From positions 137,149 to 201,148 of the forward strand of contig NMRB01001168.1 of NCBI GenBank assembly GCA_002633025.1: a stretch of 64,000 nucleotides of DNA, in the 5' to 3' direction. Under the pieces are notes generated by a model that saw only the letters and a program-made list of their open reading frames with translations, made no database searches and was not told where the DNA came from. The DNA is from Notospermus geniculatus (Eukaryota; Nemertea; Pilidiophora; Heteronemertea; Lineidae). Shown piece by piece: positions 27,901 through 39,900 of this stretch; the first letter of the stretch is position 1; each line of letters opens with the position of its first letter. Made by a program: the position numbers and the translations under genes.

Positions 27901-30900
27901 TCATGGGGTAGACAGCAGTGGAGCTAAGCACATATTACCCGGGCAACTGCTGAAAATCGCTTAAAACGCTTTCCACCCAAAAGGTTCCGGAAATTTGTTC
28001 CTGAAAACATGGTCCAGTGTATGGTGCCCCTTTCCGTGCAAGTGTGTTGGACTTCGCATGGCTGTTTTTTGCATTTACCACGCAGGAAATATCTGGCTTT
28101 TCCTTTTATTGTATAGATACTTTAATGAAATCTTTGTATTGTAGGAATTTAATCAAATCCAGTACCGATTGAAAATTCGAGTACCGTTTATACCTCCGCT
28201 GTGTCTGTCGGGGCTTATATTGTGGTTTTTTGACCCCATAACTGGATATGTTGGCGCAGTTCAAAAGTCGGAAACAGCGCCAGTTTTTGATGTGTCAGTG
28301 TACCACTTAGACAACAGAAAATTTAGCATCTCCAACAGATATACGGTTCTGATTATAAGAGAAATGTCTGCCTGCGCAAGTCATGGGAAATATTTTGTCC
28401 AAAAAGTCAAGACAGGGGGCGGTTCCGTCGTTAATCGGTTGTACGACGTACGGAATGGCACATTTCGGGGAAATCTCGTCATACCCAACAGAAACGTATG
28501 TTCGAAAAGTACCTCCTACGATATGTCGTTTTGGTTTGATGCGACATTTGTCATCTGGTGTGTTGTAGATACTGTTATCAAAGTCACAGTTTATCATATA
28601 ATAAAGCTGGCTGAATCAGTTTTACTGGAGAAAGTTACATCTTTGGATGTTGACGGAATTCGTGTTTGTCACGACTCGATTGCTGGTGCCGCAGCCATAG
28701 ACTCCCTTTGTTTAGTTACTTATAGTCCTCGTCGGGGATACCGGCCGGTAACATATCAAATCCAACACCTTGATTGGCTTCTAAAAACCACTGCATTAGA
28801 GTTCAGGTATATTCATTGGATGGATGCGTGTATCCCTTGCATTATCAGTTTCCCAGGCCCTAAGGCCTTCTGTTTTCGAGAAAACCTTCAACCCTTGCAT
28901 GGCCTGGTCGAAGTTTTACCTGGCACGAAGTCATTTGATGAAATCCCAGCCCTTTTTCCGCATATCCTCGAAACAAACCATATATTTTTCCAATTCAGCG
29001 CACAGGATGGGGCAGCGTTTCGTTTCGTACAATGGAAAAGCACAAAAGGAACATTCTTTAAATCAGTTGAAATATTTCAGGGGATTCCTAAATGTGGTAG
29101 GCCGAAATGACGGGAACTAATTCTCCCTGAATATAGCTACGGTTACACCTGTTGAAAATACCCGTGTTTTTCCACACCCATGTCAAACCCGTGTGAACAG
29201 CAAGGGTTTGTGTGAGGAGCGAGATAAAAACCCCTGCTGTGGGAGGATGCTGCTGGGGGATGGTTTATCTTTCTGAACTTTTAAAGAATTTATAGAATTT
29301 ATGTCTTGTGATTATAATGCTAATCATTAGCGTGTTTCATTACTACGGTAGCGCTGCACTTCAACGAGTAGGCGTCACAGCATAGGTACATGTACTTTGT
29401 TTGACGTCGCGACTCGCGCCTGGCTCAAGTGAGCGATCCCTTACTTCGGGAAAAGACGGCGGCGACTCACCTGATTCTGCCGTTGGAGAAAGAGGAAAAT
29501 GCTCTGGCGCCATGACACTTTACCCGAGCAAGGCGCGACACTGTTCGTTCACTTTTTGGCCCTTCATAGACGCCATGACACTTTACTCTAACCAGGTGGA
29601 ACACCGTTCGTTTACTTGACCTCAATGCAAATACTCCACAAGGCACGGTATCCAAGGGGTTTCTTTCCATTTTGCCAAATGAGAATAAGGCGATGTGGGA
29701 ATACGGCGAAATGGGAATAAAACGAAATGGGGAAAGGCGAAACAGGAATAAACCATCCAAGGTTCCCCAAATGCGGCGCAAATAATCAAATCCGCTATGT
29801 ATATGAGTGCAAATGAAGGAAAAGCTCTATTTACAAACGTGTTAACTGCGCACACCTTTGATGTCTTGAAGAGACATTTCTGGAAAGACATACCTCCCTG
29901 GACTAATCCCTCTTCAGAGAAAATGACTTCAACAAATTTCCCGAAGCGACTTGAGTTGTCATTCATCACAGTCTTGGCATTGCCAAAGGCTTCCAGAAGT
30001 GGATTCATCTGGAAAAGAAATGGAAGGATAAATGCCGTGATGGATTACATGTATATATCTTTGGTACTGAGGACTCGTACCATAAGGATCAAACATAAAT
30101 GTTCAACTTACAAATTGAGCATTTTATAAATGCGGACAGTATCCCTTTAAACCTCAACAGATTTGCATTCTGACTCTTCCACATGATAGGCAAGACCCTT
30201 CTGCATGTCTAATGCAAATTGTGTTGAATTCAGGCTATTTGATCAGTACAAAAGGGCTGAATTAAAGGACCACTGTATTGCATCTTTCTGTCGACAGCCG
30301 GCGCCACCGGCACCATGCTCCAATACTGTAGTTAAGCCTTTCGCCCCAGTGTTGGAGAATGTATGATTACAGTCTCGGTCACCCAGCCGCTGGGGATCGA
30401 ACAAGTTTGTCTAGCAGTACTGCGGAACGAAACGGCTGGCTGCGCGAGACTAGTTGCATGCGGTAGTTTACCAAGTCGTTATAGAGGTCTCCCCCTTAAC
30501 GCGGGTAGGTGTAACGCAGGATTGGGAAGCAATACTGTGGTCCTTTAATGAGAACCCCATGAACGATGAGAGAGCAGGGTTATATGTGCACATTTGAATA
30601 GGCTGGCGTACATTTGCACATGGAACACTAATTGTGCTGAAAATAGCTCTGTTATCCTCAGAAATGGAATTCAAGGCATCAAGTTGACAGATTCATGTAT
30701 CGGTACCCCACTCATGCCACTACCATAAAAAAGTTGAAGCTCCTGCCTATTACGTAAGGCCAAAATTCAGGCAGTGAGAGACATCTGGTGGCAACACATG
30801 AAGTGTATCCCTCAGTTACTTCTTCGTTCGCAGTCAAACCTTTATGTTTGATTGAAGGTTTGATTGATTCCTTTATGATTGTACTCATACCCGCTGGATT

Positions 30901-33900
30901 TTCCCATTCAAATGACACTCTTCACTTTTGGACATCATCAGAAGATGCTGGATGAAGAATTTACACGACTCGGTCTTGCCTGCCCCACTCTCTCCACTGA
31001 TAACGCAACACTGGGGGCGCTGATCTGCTACCAACTGGCAGTGAGCCTTCCGAGCTATTGTGAAAATATGTGGCATGAGGTTTTCTCTTTTTCTGTGGTT
31101 TTGTACAGGTCTGACAACTGAAATGATGAAGGAAGAGAAATTGCAACGATGGCAATTCTGCCGATTTTAATCTCAACAAATACACTGGTGGACAGAAATA
31201 TTAGGAAAGTGGCCAGTTTGAAGTCTTGTGTAAGTTTCTGCCTGTTAGGAATCAGAAGAAGATGAAATGTTTTGGCTTGAATGAAGTCTACAACACATTT
31301 TTTATCATGATTTAACCTTACGTTTTCTGCACTTCCAATGTGGATTGTTGTTAATTTCAAGTGATTTAATACAACACATGTCTTGTTATGACGTATTAAA
31401 CTGGTCAGACATGTTATGTAACACAATTGTATCATCAACCATGAGTAAATAAAAGCTTTATTCTTAAGAAAAAATGAAGAAAAACGAGCATTTGCTTGTA
31501 AATGCCTTTGATGAACAAGGGCGAGAATTGTCTTATTGTCATTACCGTAACCTCATTGCATAATTGCCACGATTATGTAATTCGCTGAAATTGTAGCAAG
31601 GGGAAAGAAGGACCCTTCTCACAATATATGAAAACAATTTGAGTCCATTAGTAATGTAACGGCATTACATTGATTAACAGGCAGAATTATGAGTACCGGG
31701 GAGGGGGGGGGGGTATTCTGCTGATTCTGAATGAAATGGGCTACTGTTTCACATTCAAATAACACATGTATACACTCTAAAAACTAAAGTGTTAGGTGCA
31801 ACACTTAAAGAGGGCTGTGAGTGACTCCTCTTGGAAAGTGATCACTTTCTTGATCTGAAGTGATCTGAAGTGTTGGTTCAACACTTTTAGTGTTAAATGC
31901 ACACTTCACTTGTGCGCACTAATAAGTGTTAATAAGGTGTTAAACCAGCAATTCAGATCAAGAAAGTTATCACTTTACAAAGAGGAGTCACTCACAGCCC
32001 TCTTTAAGTGTTGAACCTAACACTTTAGTTTTTAGAGTGTATCACTATATAGACTAGAGGGCCCAGAAAGAGTACATCAATCTTTAAAAAATTTGTATTC
32101 ATTCAATTCGATTTAGTTAATATAACTTACCGCCTTGGAATAGTATGGGACGTATCTGAATGGATTCATGGCAAGCAGAATATCACCAACGTAAGTCTGC
32201 AAGAAAACGTCTAATCTATAGACCGTCTGCTCGGTCGGCCTTCAGCCAGACTTCATTAAAGTCTGACTTTTCTCAATGCTTCAAGCGCAGAGAAAATCTA
32301 ACTTCAGCTATACTTAAGGCTAAAGTCAAGCATACGGCCCTAACACCCAAAAGGTCACCTCTACACCACATATCCTTACATATATCCTGCTGTCCGAATA
32401 TCGTGATTGCAATTCTGATAAGAGAATCTCATTTGAAATCTCAGGTAGGTTGACAAGATCATCATTCTCTGCTGGCTCTGGCAAATGACCCTAAAATCAC
32501 AGATTGACAAGAAAGATAATGCTTGCATCGCGGCGAACAGAACCAGAAATTGGTACTCGCATACCACATTTCCCACAATTACGTCACCAGGTGACTTGTT
32601 TGCCGTCGTACATGTAGGAAATTCGACAGGATCACACCATTTCTCCGAGAGCTCCATTGGCTCCCTGTGCACGCAAGAGTCACATACAAGGTTGTGCCTC
32701 TAGTTCGCAGGGCTATGAGCAATGAAGGTCCTAAGTACCTGTCGGATTTGCTGGCGGAGACAAGTGGGCACGCGGTCCACCACGTTCAAGGCGCTTAAGA
32801 CCATGAAGACAAGTCTAGGTATGGAGACCGCAGTTTCTCATGCTGCGGCCCATACCTGTGGAACAAAATTCCTGTCCCACTCAGAGCCCTGCCAGAAGCC
32901 GCCTTCAAAAGACACCTGAAGACATTTCTATTTGATGAGCACCTTGGAGAGGCGGCACCTTGTGCGTGGTGGACCATTGATTGATTGACTTGGATTTTAA
33001 TGCATGCTGACTGACTACCGCTGATATGGATTTTAATCCAAGTCAGTGATAGTCAGTCAGCATTGACGTGGATTTTAATCCACAAGTCAGTGGTAGTCAG
33101 TCGTCATCTTGTAGTCAGTAGTCAGTCATTATATTGTTGATGGAAGTAAGGGTGGGTATACACTACACGCGATTAGCCCAACACATGCGATGGTTCTTTG
33201 TTATTTCATGCCGCAGTGCCCCCCCAAACAAAAGCGATTCGCGTGCGATTCCAAATCGCTTGGCGAATCGCTTCTAGTGTGCACCCACCCTTAATTGAGG
33301 GTACGTTGAGGACATTCTTTGGTTACTCTATCTACGTTTTATATTATAGAAACACAACGTTTCAACCAGTGTACCGTGGCCGTAGTGCTGTGTACAAGTG
33401 ACTACAGCCAGGGTACACTGGTTGAAACGTTGTGTTTAAAATAAATAGATAGAGTAACCAAAGAATTTCCTCAATGTTTAGTTCCACCTATCTAAAATGT
33501 CACTCAAAGAACTTACCGTATATAGTGTTACGCTGCGCTGCAAATGCCACGGTTAAACGTCTCTTCAAGTATATTTGGTGCAAGCTTACGAAAATACGAC
33601 ACGTGTAAATGACATTACCACGTGGTAATGGGTGAATTTTCACAAGAAATGTGTACAAGTACACAAAAAATGGGTAAACTTCGCCCATACCACGTGGTAA
33701 TGTCATTTCGCCCATACCACGTGGTAATGTCATTTACACGTGTCATTAGCCATTTTTGAGAGCATATAGAGAGGCAATTTTTTATGCAAGGACACTGCCG
33801 GTGAAATAGTCATAAAAGAAACTGTCATATTATAATTTTATACATAAAGGAATCAACCATAAGGCTTCCTTTACATTGAAGTATACGGTATACGAAAACG

Positions 33901-36900
33901 CCGGTTAACAATGGCTTCACGGTGGTGAATCATCGGGAACCCTTTGTTAACCGGTGTTTTCGTATACCGTATACTTCCATGTAACGGAAGCCTTAAGGTT
34001 TAACTGCGAACGATGAGCTTACTGAGGGATACACTTCGTGTGTTGCCACCAGATGTCTCTCACTGCCTGAATTTTGGCTTTACGTAATAGGCACGAGCTT
34101 CAACTTTTTTTGTGGTGAAGAGGTACATGAACTGCCAACATGATGCTTTGAATTCCATTTCTGACGATAACTGAGCTATTTTCAGCACAATTAGTGTTCC
34201 ATGTACAAATGTACGTCAGCCTATTCAAATGTACACCGATGACCCTGAACACACATCGTTCGTGGGGTTCTCATTAATTCAGACCTTTTGAATCATAAGA
34301 TCAACTAGTCGGAATTCAACAAAATTTGCAGTGAATGTGCAGAAGGGTCTTGCCTAGCACATGGAAACGTCAGAATGCAAATCTGTTGGGTTTTAAAGGG
34401 ATATTGTCCACATTTATAAAATGCTTAATTTGTCAGTTGAACCTTTATGGTTGATTCCTTTATGTTTTATATCATCATTCACATCAAACAAAGGACTTTT
34501 CTGCCAAATCTAGATGAGACAGAGATGGCTCCAAAGAATGTTTTCACATCTAGGGAATTTAAAATCAATCCTCACCTCCGGTTTGGAGAGTGTGGTTGCT
34601 GCGCCTGTGTGCCATGATATCTGATGGTATGAATCATCTTCATCATCGCTTCCATCACTCTCTGGTGTATCTTCGTTGAACATCTCATTTTCAAGTAGTT
34701 CATCTCGTTTTGACAGTGAAACATGCGGAGGATGTCTGCAGTAGAATCATGAGCTCAGCACCAAATATGACATTGCTCTATACCGACAAAATTGAAAATT
34801 TAATGTACAGCAGGGGGAAACCGCAGTGCCGGGAGAAAACTATACAATTAATGCACCACAGGAGGCAATTGGAGAAAACCTGTGCTGTCAAAGAGGGTCA
34901 CCCTCTCAAATCACAAAGGTCGGATCTGCTTTCACTTACGCTACGAACGTCCCGAATCGCCCGGAATACGAAAATTGTCGGCTTGAAAGATACGCCGAAT
35001 GTCAAGAATTGGTTAAGAAATAAGTACGAATTCAAAGAATCGTGTAAGAATTGTACGAATAAGGTACGACTCACTTACGAATATTCGTGACCGATTCGAT
35101 TCGTACTTGATTCGTAATACATTCGGGACATTCGTGCCTGTTCAGGTGTAAAGTTTTTCAGTGTTTCCGTGTCTCAGTGTTCCCCCTATTGTTCTGGAAA
35201 CACTGGCTGATAGATCGACACGTTTCTGTGTGTGTCCTCCATTGTCGAGTCGCGGCTTATTCCGTCAGACAATAGCAGGGGAACACTGGCAGATGGGGAA
35301 CGCTCAAAAACGTTACACCGGGATGTTTTTTGGCGTGAGGCCACGAATTACAGGGAGACACGAATGGCCAAGAATAGCCCAGAATGCAAAAGAATCGATT
35401 ACGAAACTGTTACATTTATATTGATAAGAAAGGGTCACGAAGTTTCCACGATCTACGAATTTGAAATTCTTAAACCCTCCCACGAAAGTTTTTAACAAAC
35501 AAAAACAATCGTGGCGGCTCGTCGAATTCACGCGAACTGTACGAAGGAATCAACTAAAGCCTCGCTTATGTCGCCCTTACGTACAGTCAGAACTAGTTGG
35601 CAACTGATAATCGGCGCGTAGTTGGAACTAATTAGTCACAACTACTAGGTGACATAAGCTCTCGGGCGTCAGAGAGTAACTAGTTGCCAACTAGTCGCAA
35701 ACTAAAAATATCCAGATCCTGAAAGTCGCACATGTTCAACTTCACCGACTAGTTGACAACTGTATCCTGAAGGCAGCCAATGAAATTCGCTTTACATTCC
35801 ACGTGGCCTAACGTGACCACGGGACCTAATCACCACGTCACTTAAAATCAAAGGAAATATGTGTCGACATAAGCACTCAAAAGACGGCGATAAACTAGTT
35901 CCAGGCAGTTGCGACCGATCGGTATTTTTCCACTCGGTGGCGGCATAAGTTATCAGTTGCAACTTGTTGACGCTGTTTCTATCACAGCGTAGGGCGACAT
36001 AAGCGAGGCTTTAGAATCATTTAAGAACTGCAAGAAACGTTTGAGAATTATGTTCCGTGTCGGAACGATTCGGGATATTTGTAGCGTAAATAGGGAGTTT
36101 TCGCAAAGCCGCCGAAACGCCAACGCGAATGTCTATCCTTTTGTTCGGTGCTCGCTTTGTGGCAGCGAACAATGGGTTTGGCGTTGGCGTTGGCGTTTCG
36201 GGGACTTTGCGAAAACTCCCTAGTTAAAGCTGCAAAACCCGGACAGAACAAGACACTTTTGTAGCGAATTCAATGTGATTTCAGAAAGGGCCCGATACAT
36301 TCGTGTAGAGTAAATCCGGGCATGCCCGGATACCGGATAACGGCTACCGTGCAGAGTGTAGCTCTGTGTGAACTCGGCCTAAATGACACAGAAGGGATAA
36401 CTTCCAAAACTTAATGCATGTTCCTTCTGCCACTATTTGACACTCACACAATCTTGGAGCTGAACTGGACAAATCCTCTTCCCTCTAAGCCACGATTAAT
36501 AGTGATAGAAAAACGTCTTCCAGCGACAGAGGACTTTCTTGCCTCCTGTTCGAAAACTTTCTCAGCGGCCTGAAGATCTTTCATTAGATCACTTAGAGCT
36601 GCAATTTGGGATGCTTTTCGACCAAGACCATCCTCAGTAAGGGGGTTGGCACCATGTTTTAAAAGAAGCTTGGCGAGCTTGTCCTGAAATGAAATCAGGG
36701 CGGTTTAGAGTATCATTCAATGTATTTAATGTATGATTATCTACAGATAGAATACTGGATTATCGGGATCATCAATAACGTCAAATAAAACACAAGACAA
36801 CTACATCTACCGGTATGCACACAAGTAGGCCTACCATTTCCTTTGGCAAAACTGGAATGGCAACTTGAGTAAAATACAAGTATTTTCAAGGAAGACATGA

Positions 36901-39900
36901 ACTCTAGAACAGGCATCTTTATTCAAGATGCCTGTTTTAGGGCCTTATGCACCAAACGAAGATTATCTTGAACTCAGGTTGAGCCACAACTTTTCCATTG
37001 TCACATCATGCCCTGGCAAACCTGTACAATTGAAAAGTTGTGGCTCAACCCGAGTTCAAGATAATCTTCGTTTGGTGCATACGGCCGTTAGAGTTCATTG
37101 CAAACATTAATCCTGAGCAATAACTCAACAGTACGGTACATGTATTTTAGTTTTGTCAAATGCCCAAAATTCACCAGAGGCACTGGTAAAGCCGAGGGTG
37201 AATGTACATGTATCAGTGGTTTCCTACCCACCTGGCCAAACTTGGCTGCAACATGCAGGGGTGTCCAGCAGTAGTGGTCCATCTGGTCAACATTTGCGTT
37301 CTTACATAGCAACAGTGATGCCACATTTCCATAACCATTGGCACAAGCAATATGAAGCTATATGTAAAAAAATATTACACATTTCTGACAACAATTTTAT
37401 ATGGGCAAGAACAGAGGAGAAACAACTGTGTCACATTTCTTAATATGACATTATCATTTACTTTCCCTCTTAATATATCACTGATTCCTGAATTACATAA
37501 CACTGTAGTGTAAAATTTTGCATCCTCGTGACATTAGCATGTCAAAATGCATTAGACACCAATGAGCAGAGAAATTTGCTAAATTTGTGAACTATAAGAC
37601 ATAGCTACAGTTCAAGCCCGACGGCTGTATGCACAGGTGACTCTTTATCCCTCCCCACCTTGATAAGACTGGTCTCCTGCCCAACCTATATATAGCCAGT
37701 GATAACACCGTGGCTGGACTGATACTATGTCGGGCTTTAAACAACCCATCCACTGTTGGGACTCAGCAGTTGAGCGTGACACTGACTTACATATCATCAA
37801 AAAACAGAGCTTGTAATTTTCATCTTGTCCAAACAAGGCTATCGACTCCGTCTTTAGCCTTGTCCGAATCATGTCATCTTTTCCGTTAATGCATAAATTA
37901 TTCATGAAAATGACCCCTACTTGACCCCGCCTCCGAGTCAATCAGAACTCGCGAAACAAATCACCGTTGGACACTTTCTTTGCTCTTCACGCTCGAATTT
38001 GTAACATGGATTTTGATTGGCACGTCGATTTTCCTTCGCGCCCCGATGATTGGCTGAGGCTCTCACCCCCTCAGAAACGGGAAATGTGATGGATTCGAAC
38101 CAGGCTAGATGACCGTGAGGCCAGATAGACTGGTGAGCACCAGATGGTAATTTTGGGATCCAGCTCATTACACTTCTGGTAGCTCGACTTGAAAGTGCCA
38201 GCCTGAAGAAGACCCCGCTTGTGGTCGAAAATTTGCAAGATTGTTGGAGGACGACTCCTTTTATTATATCGCTATCACATATCACATGCAATGTGAAATT
38301 CTTCAATCGCCTGAAATAGGTATCTGGTGTCAGCCTGAAGCCTACCAGTGTAACACCATCTTCGTTGGCAGCATTAAGGTCGCCTTCTTTGTCCAGGACT
38401 GACTGAACATCCCTCATCATCTGTTCTGACGTCTGTAGCCACTTCTCACAGAGTTTACGAGGACCCAGGCCTGAAATCAAATACAAAAGCAACTAACTAA
38501 AGATACTATCCTGCATTCATAGATGGATAGACAGAGTGTATAGTCAGAAGGTGGAGCAATAGTGAGGTTTCGCAAATCTGACGAAACACGAAGCACGCCC
38601 TACGAAATTGGACTTCATTTCCATGACATAGGGCCGTATTTTAGACCGTTCCTTCTCATTAAGGTCCACCTTAAATCCATTGTTCTCGATGGTTTTACAA
38701 TAGTCTTTTAAGACTATTAAGGTCGACCTTAACGTTTTAAGGAATGTTTAATTATTGCTGTCAGACAGCAATAATTGACTATCTGACAGCAAACTTTCGA
38801 CAGAAAACCGTCACGTGGAGCGGCGCCTTAACCGAGTCTCGTCAGGTGTAGATCTACCTCAAATTATGCCAAAAACCCTCAGGCCTCCTTTTTGGTACAC
38901 CCGACAAGTCTTGATGACACAATCATACCAACGACCTCCAGCTGGGTCTCCATTCCTAAAGCCGCCCATACACGTTCAATATTATTGCACAATATGAGGA
39001 CCAAAATGGGCAATATTATTGCCAATCTTTAAGCCCGTGTCACACTGTCCCGAGATTAGACACCCGATGGCAACACGAATATGGAATTTTGAGTTTCGCG
39101 TGAAGATGGCCCCAAAGTCAACTTCCAGAATCTTGCAAATTTTCGACCCCAACCGGGTTCTTCTTCAGACTGGCATTTATCAGTAAGATTTCCAAAAGTT
39201 TCCATAATTCGTATGGCCATCGGGTGTCAACTTCGGGAGAGTGTGACACGGCCTTTACTTCCACCCATCATGCCAGAAGCACATGCCCCTAATTTGGGCC
39301 CCATATTGTGCAATAATATTGATCGTGTATGGCCCGCTTAAAGCATCTGACAGTCGAAAAACTGCATCAGCAGCATTCTCTCGGAGATTAGTCAGCCAAA
39401 TCAAGTCAAAGCCATTGCTAGTGCAACAAAAAGGAATGCTTCAACGCTATTGAGTGTTTATGTCATTTTTTAACCTTTTTTAGCCAAATACAGCTGACCA
39501 ACCTACCAATCTTGGACAGATGATCCCGGATAATGGCATTAGATTCTGAACCCTCTGGAGCTAAGTCAATAGGAAAATGCCCATCATGGTTAAGCAGAGT
39601 TGGGTCAGCATCATTCTGAAATAATTATGCATACTAGAGGGTATGTGCTCCACTAAAGCTACGTTTACATACTATTAAACAGTTCACTTTTATGGTCAGA
39701 CTATTTTTTGGAATGGTCCAGAAAGTGAGGAATGAAGTTTAATGCCAATAAATGTGTCTATACATGTATGTCTACAACGAGAAAAATATTTCCACTCTCA
39801 TATTGTAGTTATAACTTAAATCGTTCTATCCTCAAGAGGTTCGATCATTACAGAGGTCTTTTCCAGTTTGATTTGGAATGGAATAACCATACTCACCGTG

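Noticed and set aside
37938-38492. 184-codon minus-strand ORF as a single gene
   Set aside because: Only its first part (38346-38470) is a myosin exon with a good donor; the rest is intron text including a snap-back fragment.
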